Assembly: GCF_030412915.1 (NCBI RefSeq)
Contig: NZ_JAUHJR010000001.1
Location: forward strand, 868,001 to 932,000
Source: Nocardioides abyssi
GTDB lineage: Bacteria > Actinomycetota > Actinomycetes > Propionibacteriales > Nocardioidaceae
Length of the DNA: 64,000 nucleotides
Reading direction: 5' to 3'
Shown: positions 45,568 through 55,104 of the stretch, piece by piece
Layout: each line of letters opens with the position of its first letter
How positions within the stretch are numbered: position 1 is the first letter of the stretch
Program-made: the position numbers and the translations under genes
The notes under the pieces: model-generated
Told to the model about the DNA's origin: nothing
The model's input: the letters and a program-made list of their open reading frames with translations, nothing else
Databases searched by the model: none

Positions 45568-47781
45568 GTGACCGCCGCCGAACGCGCCACCCGCACCGAG
45601 CATGCCGACGCGCTCTGCCAGAAGGCCTACGACGGGGCCGGCGGCCCGGACCACGGGATGGCCCTGGTCGCCGTCGGCGGCTACGGCCGGTCCGAGCTCG
45701 CGCCGCACTCCGACCTCGACGTCGTCCTCGTCCACGACGAGGGCGTCGACCCGGGGGAGGTGGCCGGCCGGATCTGGTACCCGCTGTGGGACTCCGGCGT
45801 GAAGGTCGACCACTCGGTGCGGGCCCTGTCGGAGATGGTGACCGCGACCGAGGCCGACGTGAAGGTCGCGCTCGGTTCGCTCGACGTCCGTCACCTGGCC
45901 GGCGACCCCGGGCTCTCGCTGCGGCTGCGGACCACGATGCTCGCCCAGTGGCGGCGCGGCGCCCGTCAACGGCTGCCCGAGGTGCAGCGGCTCGTCCGCG
46001 CCCGGCACGACCTGGTCGGCGAGCTCGCGCACGTGTCGGTCCCCGACCTCAAGGAGGCCGAGGGCGGGCTGCGCGACGCCACCGTGCTCCGCGCGCTCGT
46101 CGCGACCTGGCTGGTCGACGTGCCGCACGTCGAGCTGGAGCGGGTGCGGCTGGCCCTGCTGGACGTCCGCGACCTCGTCCAGGACGTCGCCGGCCGCGCC
46201 AGCGACCGGGTGGCCCCCGAGATGTGGGCCGAGCTGGCCACCAGGCTGGAGCTGCCCGACGCCCGCGCGTCCCAGGTGCACGTCCGCGAGCTGGGGCGCC
46301 GGATCACCCACCTGTCCCGGTTGACCTGGCGCCGCGTCGACGACTACCTGGCCCGCCCGGCCGCCGTCGGCGCGCGCCGGCCCGCCCTGACCCCGCTCGC
46401 GCCGGGCGTCGCCCTGGCCGGCGGCGAGGTCGTGCTGGACCGCCGTGCCCGCCCGGCCGAGGACCCGGTGCTGCTGCTGCGTGCGGCCGCCGAGGCCGCC
46501 GAGCGCGACGTCGTCCTGGCCCCGCCCACCGCCGCCCGCCTGGCCCGCGAGTGCGCGCCGCTGCCCGACCCGTGGCCCGCCGAGGCCCGCCGGCTGCTCG
46601 TCCGGCTGCTCGCGTCGGGCCACGGCCTGCTCGACACCTGGGAGACGCTGGAGGAGACCGGTGCGCTCGGCGCCGTCCTGCCCGAGTGGGAGCGGATCCG
46701 GCTGCTGCCGCACGCCTCGGCCATCCACCGCTTCACCGTCGACCGCCACGTCGTGGAGACCTGCGTCGAGGCGTCCGGGCTGATCCGGTCGGTCGCGCGC
46801 CCGGACGTGCTGATGGTCGCCGCGCTGCTGCACGACATCGGCAAGGGCAGCCTGACCGAGCACAGCGTCGCGGGCGAGCCGATCGCCCGGGGCATCGCCC
46901 GCCGGATGGGCTTCGACGACGAGGCGGTCGACCTGGTCGGCACGCTCGTGCGCTGGCACCTGCTGCTCGCCGAGACCGCCACCACCCGCGACCCCGACGA
47001 CCCGGCCACCGTCGAGCTGGTCACCTCGCGGATCGGCTCGGCCGAGGCGCTGTCGCTGCTGACCGCGCTCACCGAGGCCGACGCCAAGGCCACCTCGCCG
47101 AAGGCGTGGTCCTCCTGGCGTGCCGGCCTGGTGCTCGACCTCGCCGGCCGGGCGCGGGCCGCCCTCGACGCGGGCTGCGCCCCGGCGCCGGTCGTCGCCG
47201 ACGAGCTCGAGATCCCGGGCGAGGTGCGCCGCGGCGAGGTGTCCTTCCGCGTCGAGGAGCTGGCCGACGGGGCCCGGGTCACCGTGCTCGCGCCCGACCG
47301 CGTCGGCCTGCTCGCCGACCTGGCCGGGGTGCTGGCGCTGCAGCGGCTGCCGGTCCGCGCCGCCCGCGCCTGGGCGCAGGACCAGCACGCCGTCGCGGTG
47401 TTCGAGGTGGCCGCCCAGGGCCTGGACGCCACGGTCCTCCGCACGCGGTACGACGCCGTCCGCGCCGGGGCGGTCGACCCGACCGCCCGCCTCCGGCCGG
47501 CCGGCCCCGACGTGCTGGCCCCCACCGTCGCCGTACGCCCCGAGGCCTCGGCGCGCTCGACCGTCCTGGAGGTGCGGGCCACCGACCGGCCCGGCGTGGT
47601 GCACCTGGTCTGCGCCGCCCTGGCGGGGCTCGGCGTCGCCGTCCGCTCGGCCCACGTCGACACGCTCGGACCCCAGGCCGTCGACGTGTTCTACGTGCAG
47701 GAGGCCGACGCCGGCCCCCTGCCCGACGGCCGCGCCGCCGAGGCCGCCCACGCCGTCCGCGCCGCCCTGTCGGGGGAGTGA
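45568..47781 (+). CDS. glnD: PII nucleotidyltransferase/deadenylylase GlnD
   Basis: A 737-residue bifunctional PII-modifying enzyme. The nucleotidyltransferase site GGYGRSEL (37-44) with D49 and D51 is followed by an HD phosphohydrolase domain (LLHDIGKGSLTEHS) and two ACT domains (RVTVLAPDRVGLLADL and VLEVRATDRPGVVHL). GTG start; a short N-terminus compared with E. coli is usual in actinobacteria, where it is an adenylyltransferase. It completes the operon amtB-glnK-PII-glnD. Confidence 0.93.
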   Translation: MTAAERATRTEHADALCQKAYDGAGGPDHGMALVAVGGYGRSELAPHSDLDVVLVHDEGVDPGEVAGRIWYPLWDSGVKVDHSVRALSEMVTATEADVKVALGSLDVRHLAGDPGLSLRLRTTMLAQWRRGARQRLPEVQRLVRARHDLVGELAHVSVPDLKEAEGGLRDATVLRALVATWLVDVPHVELERVRLALLDVRDLVQDVAGRASDRVAPEMWAELATRLELPDARASQVHVRELGRRITHLSRLTWRRVDDYLARPAAVGARRPALTPLAPGVALAGGEVVLDRRARPAEDPVLLLRAAAEAAERDVVLAPPTAARLARECAPLPDPWPAEARRLLVRLLASGHGLLDTWETLEETGALGAVLPEWERIRLLPHASAIHRFTVDRHVVETCVEASGLIRSVARPDVLMVAALLHDIGKGSLTEHSVAGEPIARGIARRMGFDDEAVDLVGTLVRWHLLLAETATTRDPDDPATVELVTSRIGSAEALSLLTALTEADAKATSPKAWSSWRAGLVLDLAGRARAALDAGCAPAPVVADELEIPGEVRRGEVSFRVEELADGARVTVLAPDRVGLLADLAGVLALQRLPVRAARAWAQDQHAVAVFEVAAQGLDATVLRTRYDAVRAGAVDPTARLRPAGPDVLAPTVAVRPEASARSTVLEVRATDRPGVVHLVCAALAGLGVAVRSAHVDTLGPQAVDVFYVQEADAGPLPDGRAAEAAHAVRAALSGE

Positions 47782-47807
47782 CCCGGCACCCGCTCTCAAC
47801 CACCCGG

Positions 47808-47852
47808 CCGGTTGAGGAAGGCGCGCAGCGCCTGTCTCGAAACCCGGTGAGG
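47808..47852 (+). repeat. Dispersed repeat unit
   Basis: CCGGTTGAGGAAGGCGCGCA, GCGCCTGTCTCGAAACCC, GGTGAGG: same family as at 11 and 25 kb. Located between convergent glnD and ybdD. Confidence 0.8.
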
Positions 47853-47880
47853 TGCCTGCGGCCTCAGCCCGGGCGCAGGA

Positions 47881-47920
47881 GCGACCGGCTCAGCAGCAGC
47901 GCGACCGGCTCAGCAGCAGC
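47881..47920 (+). repeat. Perfect 20-bp tandem duplication at the ybdD stop
   Basis: GCGACCGGCTCAGCAGCAGC occurs twice without a gap. The second copy contains the TGA of ybdD (47912-47910) and the codons for its last Cys-Cys. Confidence 0.9.
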
Positions 47921-48110
47921 GCGATTGGGGGTTGTGCTCGCGCAGGTCGGTGCGGTGCCGCTCGTACTCCCGGCGAGTCATCGGCTCGACGCCGTCGCGC
48001 TCGCACCGGGCGAGGTAGGCCTCCCAGCGGGACTCGCCGGTGACCTCCCGGAGGTACCACCGGACGCCGTCGACGGCGCGACGCACCCGGACCGCGGCGC
48101 CGGCGCTCAT
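47910..48110 (-). CDS. ybdD: YbdD/YjiX family protein (DUF466)
   Basis: A 66-residue soluble protein: VRRAVDGVRWYLREVTGESRWEAYLARC and TRREYERHRTD are the family signature. It is always paired with CstA/BtsT transporters. Its ATG overlaps the cstA stop (ATGA). It probably tunes or completes the transporter. Stop codon and C-terminal Cys-Cys come from a 20-bp tandem repeat. Confidence 0.9.
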   Translation of the reverse strand: MSAGAAVRVRRAVDGVRWYLREVTGESRWEAYLARCERDGVEPMTRREYERHRTDLREHNPQSRCC

Positions 48111-50311
48111 CGCCGTCCCCCGACCGTCTCGGCGCCGTGGGACTCCTCCCAGGCGCGCATCGCCTCCTTCTCCTCGGCGGTGGCGAAGAAGTCGGCGGGC
48201 GCGACGACCCGCGACGGGGTGTGGGGCACCTCGGTGGTCGGCAGACCGCCGGCCCGGGCCGCGCGGACCCAGATGACGACGGCGTTCGCGACGACGACGA
48301 GCACGAGCAGCGCGAAGGCAGCCTGCAGCACACCGTTGAGGGTGGAGTTGAACACGACCTGGTCCATCTGGCTCGCGTCGGTCGCCGGGGCCAGCACGTC
48401 GCCGGCGTCCCGAGCCTCGCGGTAGCGGTCGGCCTGGGCGAAGTAGCCGATCGCCGGGTTGTCGGAGAAGACCTTCTGCCAGCTCGCGGTCATCGTGACG
48501 ATGAGGTCCCAGGCGAGCGGGATGCCGGGCACCCAGGCCCAGCGCAGCTTGCCGTGCTTGATGAGGAGCGTGACGCACAGGGTCAGCGCGATGGCGGCCA
48601 GGAGCTGGTTGGCGATGCCGAACAACGGGAAGAGCTGGTTGATCCCGCCGAGTGGGTCGGTGACACCGACGTACAGCATCGAGCCCCAGGCGCCGACGAC
48701 CACGGCGCTCGCGATCCACGTCCCGACGGTCCACGAGGTGTCGCCGAACCGCTTCCAGACGTTGCCGACGGTGTCCTGCAGCATGAACCGGCCGACACGG
48801 GTGCCGGCGTCGACGGCGGTGAGGATGAACAGCGCCTCGAACATGATCGCGAAGTGGTACCAGAACGCTTGGAGCCCCCCGCCGAACGCCTCGGAGAAGA
48901 CCTGCGAGAGGCCGAAGGCCAGCGTGGGCGCACCGCCCGTGCGGGAGATCAGCGACTCCTCCTCGACCGCGGCCGCCGCGGCGGCGAGCTGGTCGGGTGT
49001 GATCGTGAAGCCCAGGCTCGCCACGAACTCCGCGGCGCTCTCGACCGTCCCGCCGGTGGCGCCGGCCGGGGCGTTCATCGAGTAGTAGAGGCCCTGGTCG
49101 ATGACGACCGCCGCGATGAGCGCGCTGATGGCGACGAACGACTCCATCAGCATGCCGCCGTACCCGATCATCCGGACCTGGCTCTCCTTGGCCAGCAGCT
49201 TGGGCGTCGTGCCCGAGGAGATCAGCGCGTGGAACCCGGACAGGGCGCCGCAGGCGATCGTGATGAAGACGAACGGGAAGACCTTGCCCGCGAAGACCGG
49301 ACCGTCGCCGTCGGTGGCGAACGACGTCACCGCCTCGGCCTGGATCGTCGGTGCGGCGATGACCAGGCCGACGGCCAGCAGCGCGATCACGCCGACCTTC
49401 ATGAACGTCGAGAGGTAGTCGCGCGGGGTCAGCAGCATCCACACCGGGAGCACAGAGGCCACGAAGCCGTAGACGACCAGGCAGATGACCAGCGTCTCCT
49501 TCGACAGCGTCAGGTCGTCGGCGAGCGCCGACCCGTCGACCCAGCCGCCGGCGACGATCGCGAGGAGCAGCAGGACCACGCCGATGGCGGTCACCTCGAG
49601 CACCCGGCCGGGGCGCAGGTAGCGCAGGTAGAAGCCCATGAACAGCGCGATGGGGATGGTGAGCCCGATCGAGAAGACGCCCCACGGCGACTCCGCGAGC
49701 GCGTTGACCACGACCAGCGCGAGCACCGCCAGGATGATGATCATGATCGCGAACACCGCGATCAACGCCGCGATGCCGCCCACGACGCCGATCTCCTCGC
49801 GCACCATCTGGCCCAGGCTCTTGCCGTCGCGGCGGACCGAGAAGAACAGCACGACCATGTCCTGCACGGCGCCGGCCAGGATGACGCCGACGATGATCCA
49901 GATCGTCCCGGGCAGGTAGCCCATCTGGGCGGCCAGGACCGGGCCGACGAGCGGGCCGGCGCCGGCGATGGCCGCGAAGTGGTGGCCGAAGAGCACGCGG
50001 CGGTCGGTCACCTCGAAGTCGACGCCGTTGTCGAGGCGCTCCGCGGGCGTCGCGCGCGTGTCGTCGACCTCGAGCACCCTGCGGGCGATGAAGCGCGCGT
50101 AGAACCGGTACGCGATCGCGTAGGAGCACAGCGCCGCGAACAGCATCCACAGCGCTGAGACGTCCTCGCCGCGGGAGAGCGCGAGGACCGCCCAGCAGAC
50201 CGCCCCCACGAGCGCGACGGCGCTCCACAGGACGACGGACCGGGCGCCGGGGCGCGGCGAGGAGGGGGTGGGCCGTCCCGGCTGCGGGGAGACTTCGGTG
50301 GTCGTGCTCAT
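48107..50311 (-). CDS. cstA: CstA/BtsT family pyruvate or peptide transporter
   Basis: A 734-residue polytopic carbon-starvation protein with 16 or so membrane helices. The family motif GHHFAAIAGAGPLVGPVLAA is near residue 110, and SGTTPKLL and LFGIANQLLAAIAL are present. The ATG at 50311 has AGGAGC upstream; an earlier in-frame GTG would add a tail. CstA was linked to peptide uptake, BtsT to pyruvate uptake; the substrate here is not decided. Divergent from ffh. Confidence 0.92.
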   Translation of the reverse strand: MSTTTEVSPQPGRPTPSSPRPGARSVVLWSAVALVGAVCWAVLALSRGEDVSALWMLFAALCSYAIAYRFYARFIARRVLEVDDTRATPAERLDNGVDFEVTDRRVLFGHHFAAIAGAGPLVGPVLAAQMGYLPGTIWIIVGVILAGAVQDMVVLFFSVRRDGKSLGQMVREEIGVVGGIAALIAVFAIMIIILAVLALVVVNALAESPWGVFSIGLTIPIALFMGFYLRYLRPGRVLEVTAIGVVLLLLAIVAGGWVDGSALADDLTLSKETLVICLVVYGFVASVLPVWMLLTPRDYLSTFMKVGVIALLAVGLVIAAPTIQAEAVTSFATDGDGPVFAGKVFPFVFITIACGALSGFHALISSGTTPKLLAKESQVRMIGYGGMLMESFVAISALIAAVVIDQGLYYSMNAPAGATGGTVESAAEFVASLGFTITPDQLAAAAAAVEEESLISRTGGAPTLAFGLSQVFSEAFGGGLQAFWYHFAIMFEALFILTAVDAGTRVGRFMLQDTVGNVWKRFGDTSWTVGTWIASAVVVGAWGSMLYVGVTDPLGGINQLFPLFGIANQLLAAIALTLCVTLLIKHGKLRWAWVPGIPLAWDLIVTMTASWQKVFSDNPAIGYFAQADRYREARDAGDVLAPATDASQMDQVVFNSTLNGVLQAAFALLVLVVVANAVVIWVRAARAGGLPTTEVPHTPSRVVAPADFFATAEEKEAMRAWEESHGAETVGGRR

Positions 50312-50441
50312 GCTGGTGCTCCTGTCCCGAGTGACTGCGCTCACCCTCGCACGCCGAGCGGGCGGTGGGTACCCACGTCGCCCGGTTAGGATTTGGCTGT
50401 CCGACCACCCGTCGTACCCGTCACCGATCGTCAGGATTCAC

Positions 50442-52019
50442 GTGTTCGCCACCCTCTCCGACCGGCTCGCCGACACCTTCAAGAACCTCCGGGGCAAGGG
50501 CCGGCTCTCCGAGGCCGACGTCGACGCCACCGCCCGCGAGATCAGGATCGCCCTGCTCGAGGCCGACGTCGCGCTGCCGGTCGTCAAGGAGTTCGTGGCC
50601 GCGGTCAAGGAGCGTGCCCGCGGCGAGGAGGTCAGCCAGGCGCTGAACCCCGCCCAGCAGGTCGTCAAGATCGTCAACGAGGAGCTCGTCGCGATCCTCG
50701 GCGGGGAGACCCGCCGGCTGCGCTACGCCAAGACCGGCCCGACGGTGATCATGCTCGCCGGTCTCCAGGGCGCCGGCAAGACGACGCTGGCCGCGAAGCT
50801 CGCGCTGTGGCTCAAGGAGCAGGGCAAGACCCCGATGCTGGTCGCCTGCGACCTCCAGCGCCCCAACGCCGTCAAGCAGCTGCAGGTCAACGGCGAGCGC
50901 GTCGGGGTGCCGGTCTACGCCCCCGAGCCCGGCAACGGCGTCGGTGACCCCGTCGCCGTCGCGCGCGGCTCGATCGAGGAGGCCAAGCGCCGCGTGCACG
51001 ACGTCGTCATCGTCGACACCGCCGGCCGCCTCGGCGTCGACGCCGAGCTGATGCAGCAGGCCTCGGACATCCGTGACGCCGTGCAGCCCGACGAGGTGCT
51101 CTTCGTCGTCGACGCGATGATCGGCCAGGACGCGGTCTCGACCGCGCAGGCCTTCCTCGACGGCGTCGGGTACGACGGCGTCGTCCTCACCAAGCTCGAC
51201 GGCGACGCCCGCGGTGGTGCGGCGCTGTCGATCGCCTCGATCACCGGCAAGCCGGTCATGTTCGCCTCCAACGGCGAGAAGATGACCGACTTCGACCTCT
51301 TCCACCCCGACCGCATGGCCTCGCGCATCCTCGACATGGGTGACGTGATGACCCTGATCGAGCAGGCCGAGAAGGCCTTCGACTCCGAGCAGGCGATGAA
51401 GGCGGCCGCCAAGCTGAGCGGCCAGGGCGGGGAGTTCACCCTCGACGACTTCCTCGAGCAGATGCAGCAGGTCCGCAAGCTCGGCTCGATGTCGAAGATC
51501 ATGGGGATGCTGCCCGGGATGGGCCAGTTCCGCGAGCAGCTGGAAAACTTCGACGAGCGCGAGATCGACCGGATCCAGGCGATCATCCAGTCGATGACCC
51601 CGGCCGAGCGGGCCAACCCGAAGATCATCGACGGCTCCCGCCGGGCCCGGATCGCCAAGGGCTCGGGCCGACAGGTCTCCGACGTCAACCAGCTCGTCGA
51701 CCGCTTCTTCGAGGCGCGCAAGATGATGATGCAGATGGCGCGCGGCGGCGGCATGCCCGGGATGCCCGGCATGCCGGGGATGCCCGGCCTGGGCGGGCCG
51801 AAGAAGGGCAAGGCCAAGGCGCAGCCGAAGAAGGGCAAGGGCGCCAAGCGCTCCGGCAACCCGGCCAAGGCCGCCCAGCAGGCCGCCGCGGACAAGGAGA
51901 AGGCCGCCGCAGCCGGCGCCGCCAACCCGTTCGGCATGCCGGGCGGCGAGGACATGGACTACGAGAAGGCCGCTGCCGCGCTGGACCTGCCGAAGGACTT
52001 CTCGAAGTTCCTGAAGTGA
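50442..52019 (+). CDS. ffh: Signal recognition particle protein Ffh
   Basis: A 525-residue SRP54-type GTPase: N domain (LSDRLADTFKNLRGKGRL), G domain with LQGAGKTT, VDTAGRLGVDAEL and TKLDGDARGG, then the Met-rich M domain (SKIMGMLPGM, RRARIAKGSGR). The C-terminus is a Gly-Met-Pro repeat (GMPGMPGMPGMPG) and a Lys-rich tail. GTG at 50442 starts the N domain cleanly. The partner FtsY lies upstream at 42 kb. Confidence 0.96.
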   Translation: MFATLSDRLADTFKNLRGKGRLSEADVDATAREIRIALLEADVALPVVKEFVAAVKERARGEEVSQALNPAQQVVKIVNEELVAILGGETRRLRYAKTGPTVIMLAGLQGAGKTTLAAKLALWLKEQGKTPMLVACDLQRPNAVKQLQVNGERVGVPVYAPEPGNGVGDPVAVARGSIEEAKRRVHDVVIVDTAGRLGVDAELMQQASDIRDAVQPDEVLFVVDAMIGQDAVSTAQAFLDGVGYDGVVLTKLDGDARGGAALSIASITGKPVMFASNGEKMTDFDLFHPDRMASRILDMGDVMTLIEQAEKAFDSEQAMKAAAKLSGQGGEFTLDDFLEQMQQVRKLGSMSKIMGMLPGMGQFREQLENFDEREIDRIQAIIQSMTPAERANPKIIDGSRRARIAKGSGRQVSDVNQLVDRFFEARKMMMQMARGGGMPGMPGMPGMPGLGGPKKGKAKAQPKKGKGAKRSGNPAKAAQQAAADKEKAAAAGAANPFGMPGGEDMDYEKAAAALDLPKDFSKFLK

Positions 52020-52387
52020 CCACCGTCCTCGTCGTCGACGGCGCCAACGTCGTCGGCAGCCGGCCCGACGGGTGGTGGAAGGACCGCGCCGGCGCGGCGC
52101 GGCGGCTGCACGAGCGGCTGCTGGTCGCCGACGTGCCGCAGCAGCACGTCGTGCTCGTGCTCGAGGGTGCGGCCAAGGGCGGGGTCCCGGCCGGGCGCGA
52201 CGCGCACGTGCGGACCGTGCACGCCAAGGGCGTCGGCGACGAGACGATCCTCGCCGAGGCTCGCACCGCGGCGGAGCGCGGTGACCGCGTCACAGTGGTC
52301 ACGGCCGACCGGATGCTGCAGGCGCGGGTGCAGGGCGTCGGCGCGCTCGCGGTCGGGCCCTCCTGGCTGCTGGACCTCACCGGCTGA
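52016..52387 (+). CDS. Small NYN/PIN-like domain protein
   Basis: A 123-residue protein with the NYN-type N-terminal VLVVDGANVVGSRPDGWW and the second acidic motif VTVVTADRMLQARVQ. NYN/PIN domains are metal-dependent RNases, and the acidic residues needed (D8, D98) are present by eye. Many databases call this group an NTP pyrophosphohydrolase, which the motifs do not support. The GTG start overlaps the ffh stop (GTGA). Confidence 0.75.
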   Translation: MTTVLVVDGANVVGSRPDGWWKDRAGAARRLHERLLVADVPQQHVVLVLEGAAKGGVPAGRDAHVRTVHAKGVGDETILAEARTAAERGDRVTVVTADRMLQARVQGVGALAVGPSWLLDLTG

Positions 52388-52396
52388 GCAGCCCGC

Positions 52397-52402
52397 TAGC
52401 GT
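52397..52402 (+). promoter_or_regulatory. -10 box of the amidohydrolase gene (leaderless)
   Basis: TAGCGT followed by 6 bases and then ATG. Confidence 0.55.
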
Positions 52403-52408
52403 CGGGCC

Positions 52409-53491
52409 ATGGCTGCGCTGAAGTTCTCCGGACCGGTCCTGCCCGACGGCGAGAGCCGCGACCTGTACGTCGTGGACGGGACGGTCACCTACGAGCCCCA
52501 GCCCGGGGCCGAGACGGTCGCGCGCGGCTGGATCCTCCCCGGGCTCGTCGACGCCCACAACCACCTCGGCCTCGAGGACCACGGCGCGGTCGACGAGTCG
52601 GAGGTCGAGGCGCAGGCGCTGGCCGACCGCGACGCGGGGGCGCTGCTGCTGCGTGACTGCGGCTCGCCGGCCGACACCCGGTGGGTCCAGGAGCGCGACG
52701 ACCTGCCGCGGCTGGTCCGCGCCGGCCGGCACGTCGCGCGCACCAGGCGCTACATCAAGAACTACGCCCACGAGGTGGAGCCGGCCGACCTGGCGGCGTA
52801 CGTCGCGACCGAGGCCCGGGGCAGCGACGGCTGGGTGAAGGTCGTCGGCGACTGGATCAGCCGGGACGCCGGCGACCTCGCCCCGTCGTTCCCGGCCGAC
52901 GCCTTCGCCGACGCGATCGCCGCCGCCCACGCCGAGGGCGCGAAGGTCACCGCGCACTGCTTCGGCCGCGACGTGCTCCAGGGCCTGCTGGACGCCGGCA
53001 TCGACTGCATCGAGCACGGCACCGGCCTCTCGGTCGACCAGCTCGACCAGATGGCCGCGCGCGGGGTGGCGCTGGTGCCGACGGTGATGCAGACCGCGAA
53101 GTTCCCCGAGTTCGCCGAGCAGGGCCGCGCGAAGTTCCCGACGTACGCCGCCACGATGGAGGACCTCTTCGCCCGCCGCCGCGAGGTGCTGATGTCGGCC
53201 CACGAGGCGGGCGTGCCGCTGTACGTCGGCAGCGACGGCGGCGGCGCGCAGCGCCACGGCTGGCTCGCCGGCGAGGTCCAGGCGATGGTCGAGCTGGGCC
53301 TGCCGGCCGCCGACGTCGTGGCCGCGGCCTCGTGGCGCGGGCGGGAGTGGCTCGGCTTCGCCGGGCTGGAGGAGGGCGCGAGCGCCGACCTCGTCGTCTA
53401 CGACCGGGACCCGGTCGCCGACCCGAGCGCGCTGTGGGAGCCGGCCTGCGTCGTCCTGCGCGGGCAGGTCGTCGGCGCGGCGCCGGCCTAG
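52409..53491 (+). CDS. Amidohydrolase family protein
   Basis: A 360-residue metal-dependent hydrolase of the imidazolonepropionase/prolidase-like group. Metal ligands are seen in DAHNHLG, VTAHCFGRD, CIEHGTGLS and the late Asp of GSDGGGAQRHGW. The C-terminal GASADLVVYDRDP is the usual return to the beta domain. Substrate unknown. Its stop overlaps the convergent binding-protein gene by 4 bases. Confidence 0.87.
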   Translation: MAALKFSGPVLPDGESRDLYVVDGTVTYEPQPGAETVARGWILPGLVDAHNHLGLEDHGAVDESEVEAQALADRDAGALLLRDCGSPADTRWVQERDDLPRLVRAGRHVARTRRYIKNYAHEVEPADLAAYVATEARGSDGWVKVVGDWISRDAGDLAPSFPADAFADAIAAAHAEGAKVTAHCFGRDVLQGLLDAGIDCIEHGTGLSVDQLDQMAARGVALVPTVMQTAKFPEFAEQGRAKFPTYAATMEDLFARRREVLMSAHEAGVPLYVGSDGGGAQRHGWLAGEVQAMVELGLPAADVVAAASWRGREWLGFAGLEEGASADLVVYDRDPVADPSALWEPACVVLRGQVVGAAPA

Positions 53492-54987
53492 GAGACCTTC
53501 ACCAGGTCCCCGCAGACGTAGTCACCGGAGGAGACCTGCTTCCACCGGCCGCCGTCGAGCTGGATGAAGCGCATGCAGTCCCCGCTGCGCTTGGACCCGA
53601 CCTGCTGGGGGGAGTGCAGGCCGTTGCCCGTCCAGCCGGAGACCTTGCGCAGCGCCCCGACGAGCGAGGCGCGCGTCAGCCTCCCGCCGAGCCGGTTGGC
53701 CTGCTCGACGAAGAGCCGGGTCGCGGACCAGGCGTAGGCGCCGTAGATCGTCGCGACCGCGCCGGGGCGGACCTGCTCGAGCCACGAGCGGTAGAGCGCG
53801 ACCTCCTTGTTGCGCAGGTCGTCGAGCAGCGCGGTCGTGGTGTAGACGAGCGTGCCCTCGCCGGCCGCGCCCGCCTCCTCGACGTACGTCTGGTCGTAGA
53901 TCGTCTGGTCCTGGATGAACGCCTTCGGCCGGTAGCCCTGCTGCTGCATCGCCTGCTGCATGCGGATCGTGTGCTGGTAGGGGCCGACGTAGGTGACCAG
54001 CTCGATGCCGCGGTTCTTCAGTTCCTGGACGTAGGGGGCGTAGTTGAACTCCGCGACGTCGATCGCCTGGACGTAGTCGACGCCGAGGCCGCCCTTCTCC
54101 CACGCCTCGGCCAGCCGCTTCGAGGCGAGCGGCACGGTGCCGACGTTGATGTAGAGCACGCCGACCTTGTCCGCGGCGGCGCCGTAGGTCGTGCGGAGGT
54201 ACTGCGGCACCGCGAGCGGCTGGAGGTCCGGGGTCACCGCGGCGGTCCCGAAGCAGGTGTCGCACTCGAAGACCTGCTGGGAGACCGAGAGGGCATGCAG
54301 GTCGGGCAGGCCGCACCCCTGCGCGGTCGCCGCGCCGCCGTCGTCGAAGACCGACATCGACCCGACCGCGGCGAACGCCTCGTCGCAGGCCTTGGTGTAG
54401 GCGACCTGGTTGGCGGCCGAGTCCGCCCGGCTGTCGAGCGCCATGACCTCGATCGCGCGGCCGCAGATGTCGGAGGTGGCGTTGAAGTACGCCGCGAACG
54501 CCCGCGCGCCGTCCTGCGCGGCCTGGAAGACCCCAGGGACCGGGCCGGAGATGTCCGAGACGTTGGCGAGGGTGATCGCCTCGTCGGTGACGCCGGTCGT
54601 GTTGGCGAAGCCGTCGCAGCTGCCCTGTTGTCCGGGATCGGCGGCCGGGGGACCGCCCTCGCCCGCGGCTCCGCCGGCACCCCCGCCGCTGGCGCCGCCC
54701 GGTCCGGAGCCCGTGCCGCTGCTGGTGGTGCCACCGCTGGAGACGTCACCGGACCCGGCCGCGGAGCCGGCACCGGTGTCGATGGGCCCTCCGCCCGTCA
54801 CGCCCGTCGGGTCCGTGCCCGTCCCGGTCCCGGCGTCGTCGGGCCCGGCCGCGCCGGGTGCCAGCGCCCCGGTCCCGGTCACCTGCGAGACCGTCGCCGG
54901 CGCGACCTGCGACCCGCAGCCCGCCAGCACCAGCGCGAGCGCCGCCCCGAGCGCGGCCGTCGCGGCCCGTGCTCCTGTCGTGGTCAC
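53488..54987 (-). CDS. Lipoprotein branched-chain-amino-acid-type substrate-binding protein
   Basis: A 499-residue extracytoplasmic protein. A type II signal peptide ends in LVLAGC with lipidated Cys24. A long Gly/Thr/Pro/Ser linker runs to about 135 (GGTTSSGTGSGPGGASGGG), then a periplasmic-binding type I (LivJ-like) domain follows. No permease or ATPase is adjacent, so it is orphan. GTG at 54987 matches the signal peptide; an upstream open stretch lacks one. The unusually long linker could span a thick cell wall. Confidence 0.88.
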   Translation of the reverse strand: MTTTGARAATAALGAALALVLAGCGSQVAPATVSQVTGTGALAPGAAGPDDAGTGTGTDPTGVTGGGPIDTGAGSAAGSGDVSSGGTTSSGTGSGPGGASGGGAGGAAGEGGPPAADPGQQGSCDGFANTTGVTDEAITLANVSDISGPVPGVFQAAQDGARAFAAYFNATSDICGRAIEVMALDSRADSAANQVAYTKACDEAFAAVGSMSVFDDGGAATAQGCGLPDLHALSVSQQVFECDTCFGTAAVTPDLQPLAVPQYLRTTYGAAADKVGVLYINVGTVPLASKRLAEAWEKGGLGVDYVQAIDVAEFNYAPYVQELKNRGIELVTYVGPYQHTIRMQQAMQQQGYRPKAFIQDQTIYDQTYVEEAGAAGEGTLVYTTTALLDDLRNKEVALYRSWLEQVRPGAVATIYGAYAWSATRLFVEQANRLGGRLTRASLVGALRKVSGWTGNGLHSPQQVGSKRSGDCMRFIQLDGGRWKQVSSGDYVCGDLVKVS

Positions 54988-55104
54988 CCCATGTGTCCTC
55001 GCCACCCTGGGCACGCTAGACCCGAGGGTGACGTATGTCACTACTTACCTGCACCAGCGCCGATAAATGTCCGGACGGCCCGTCGTCGTCCGCAGCGAGC
55101 CGGA

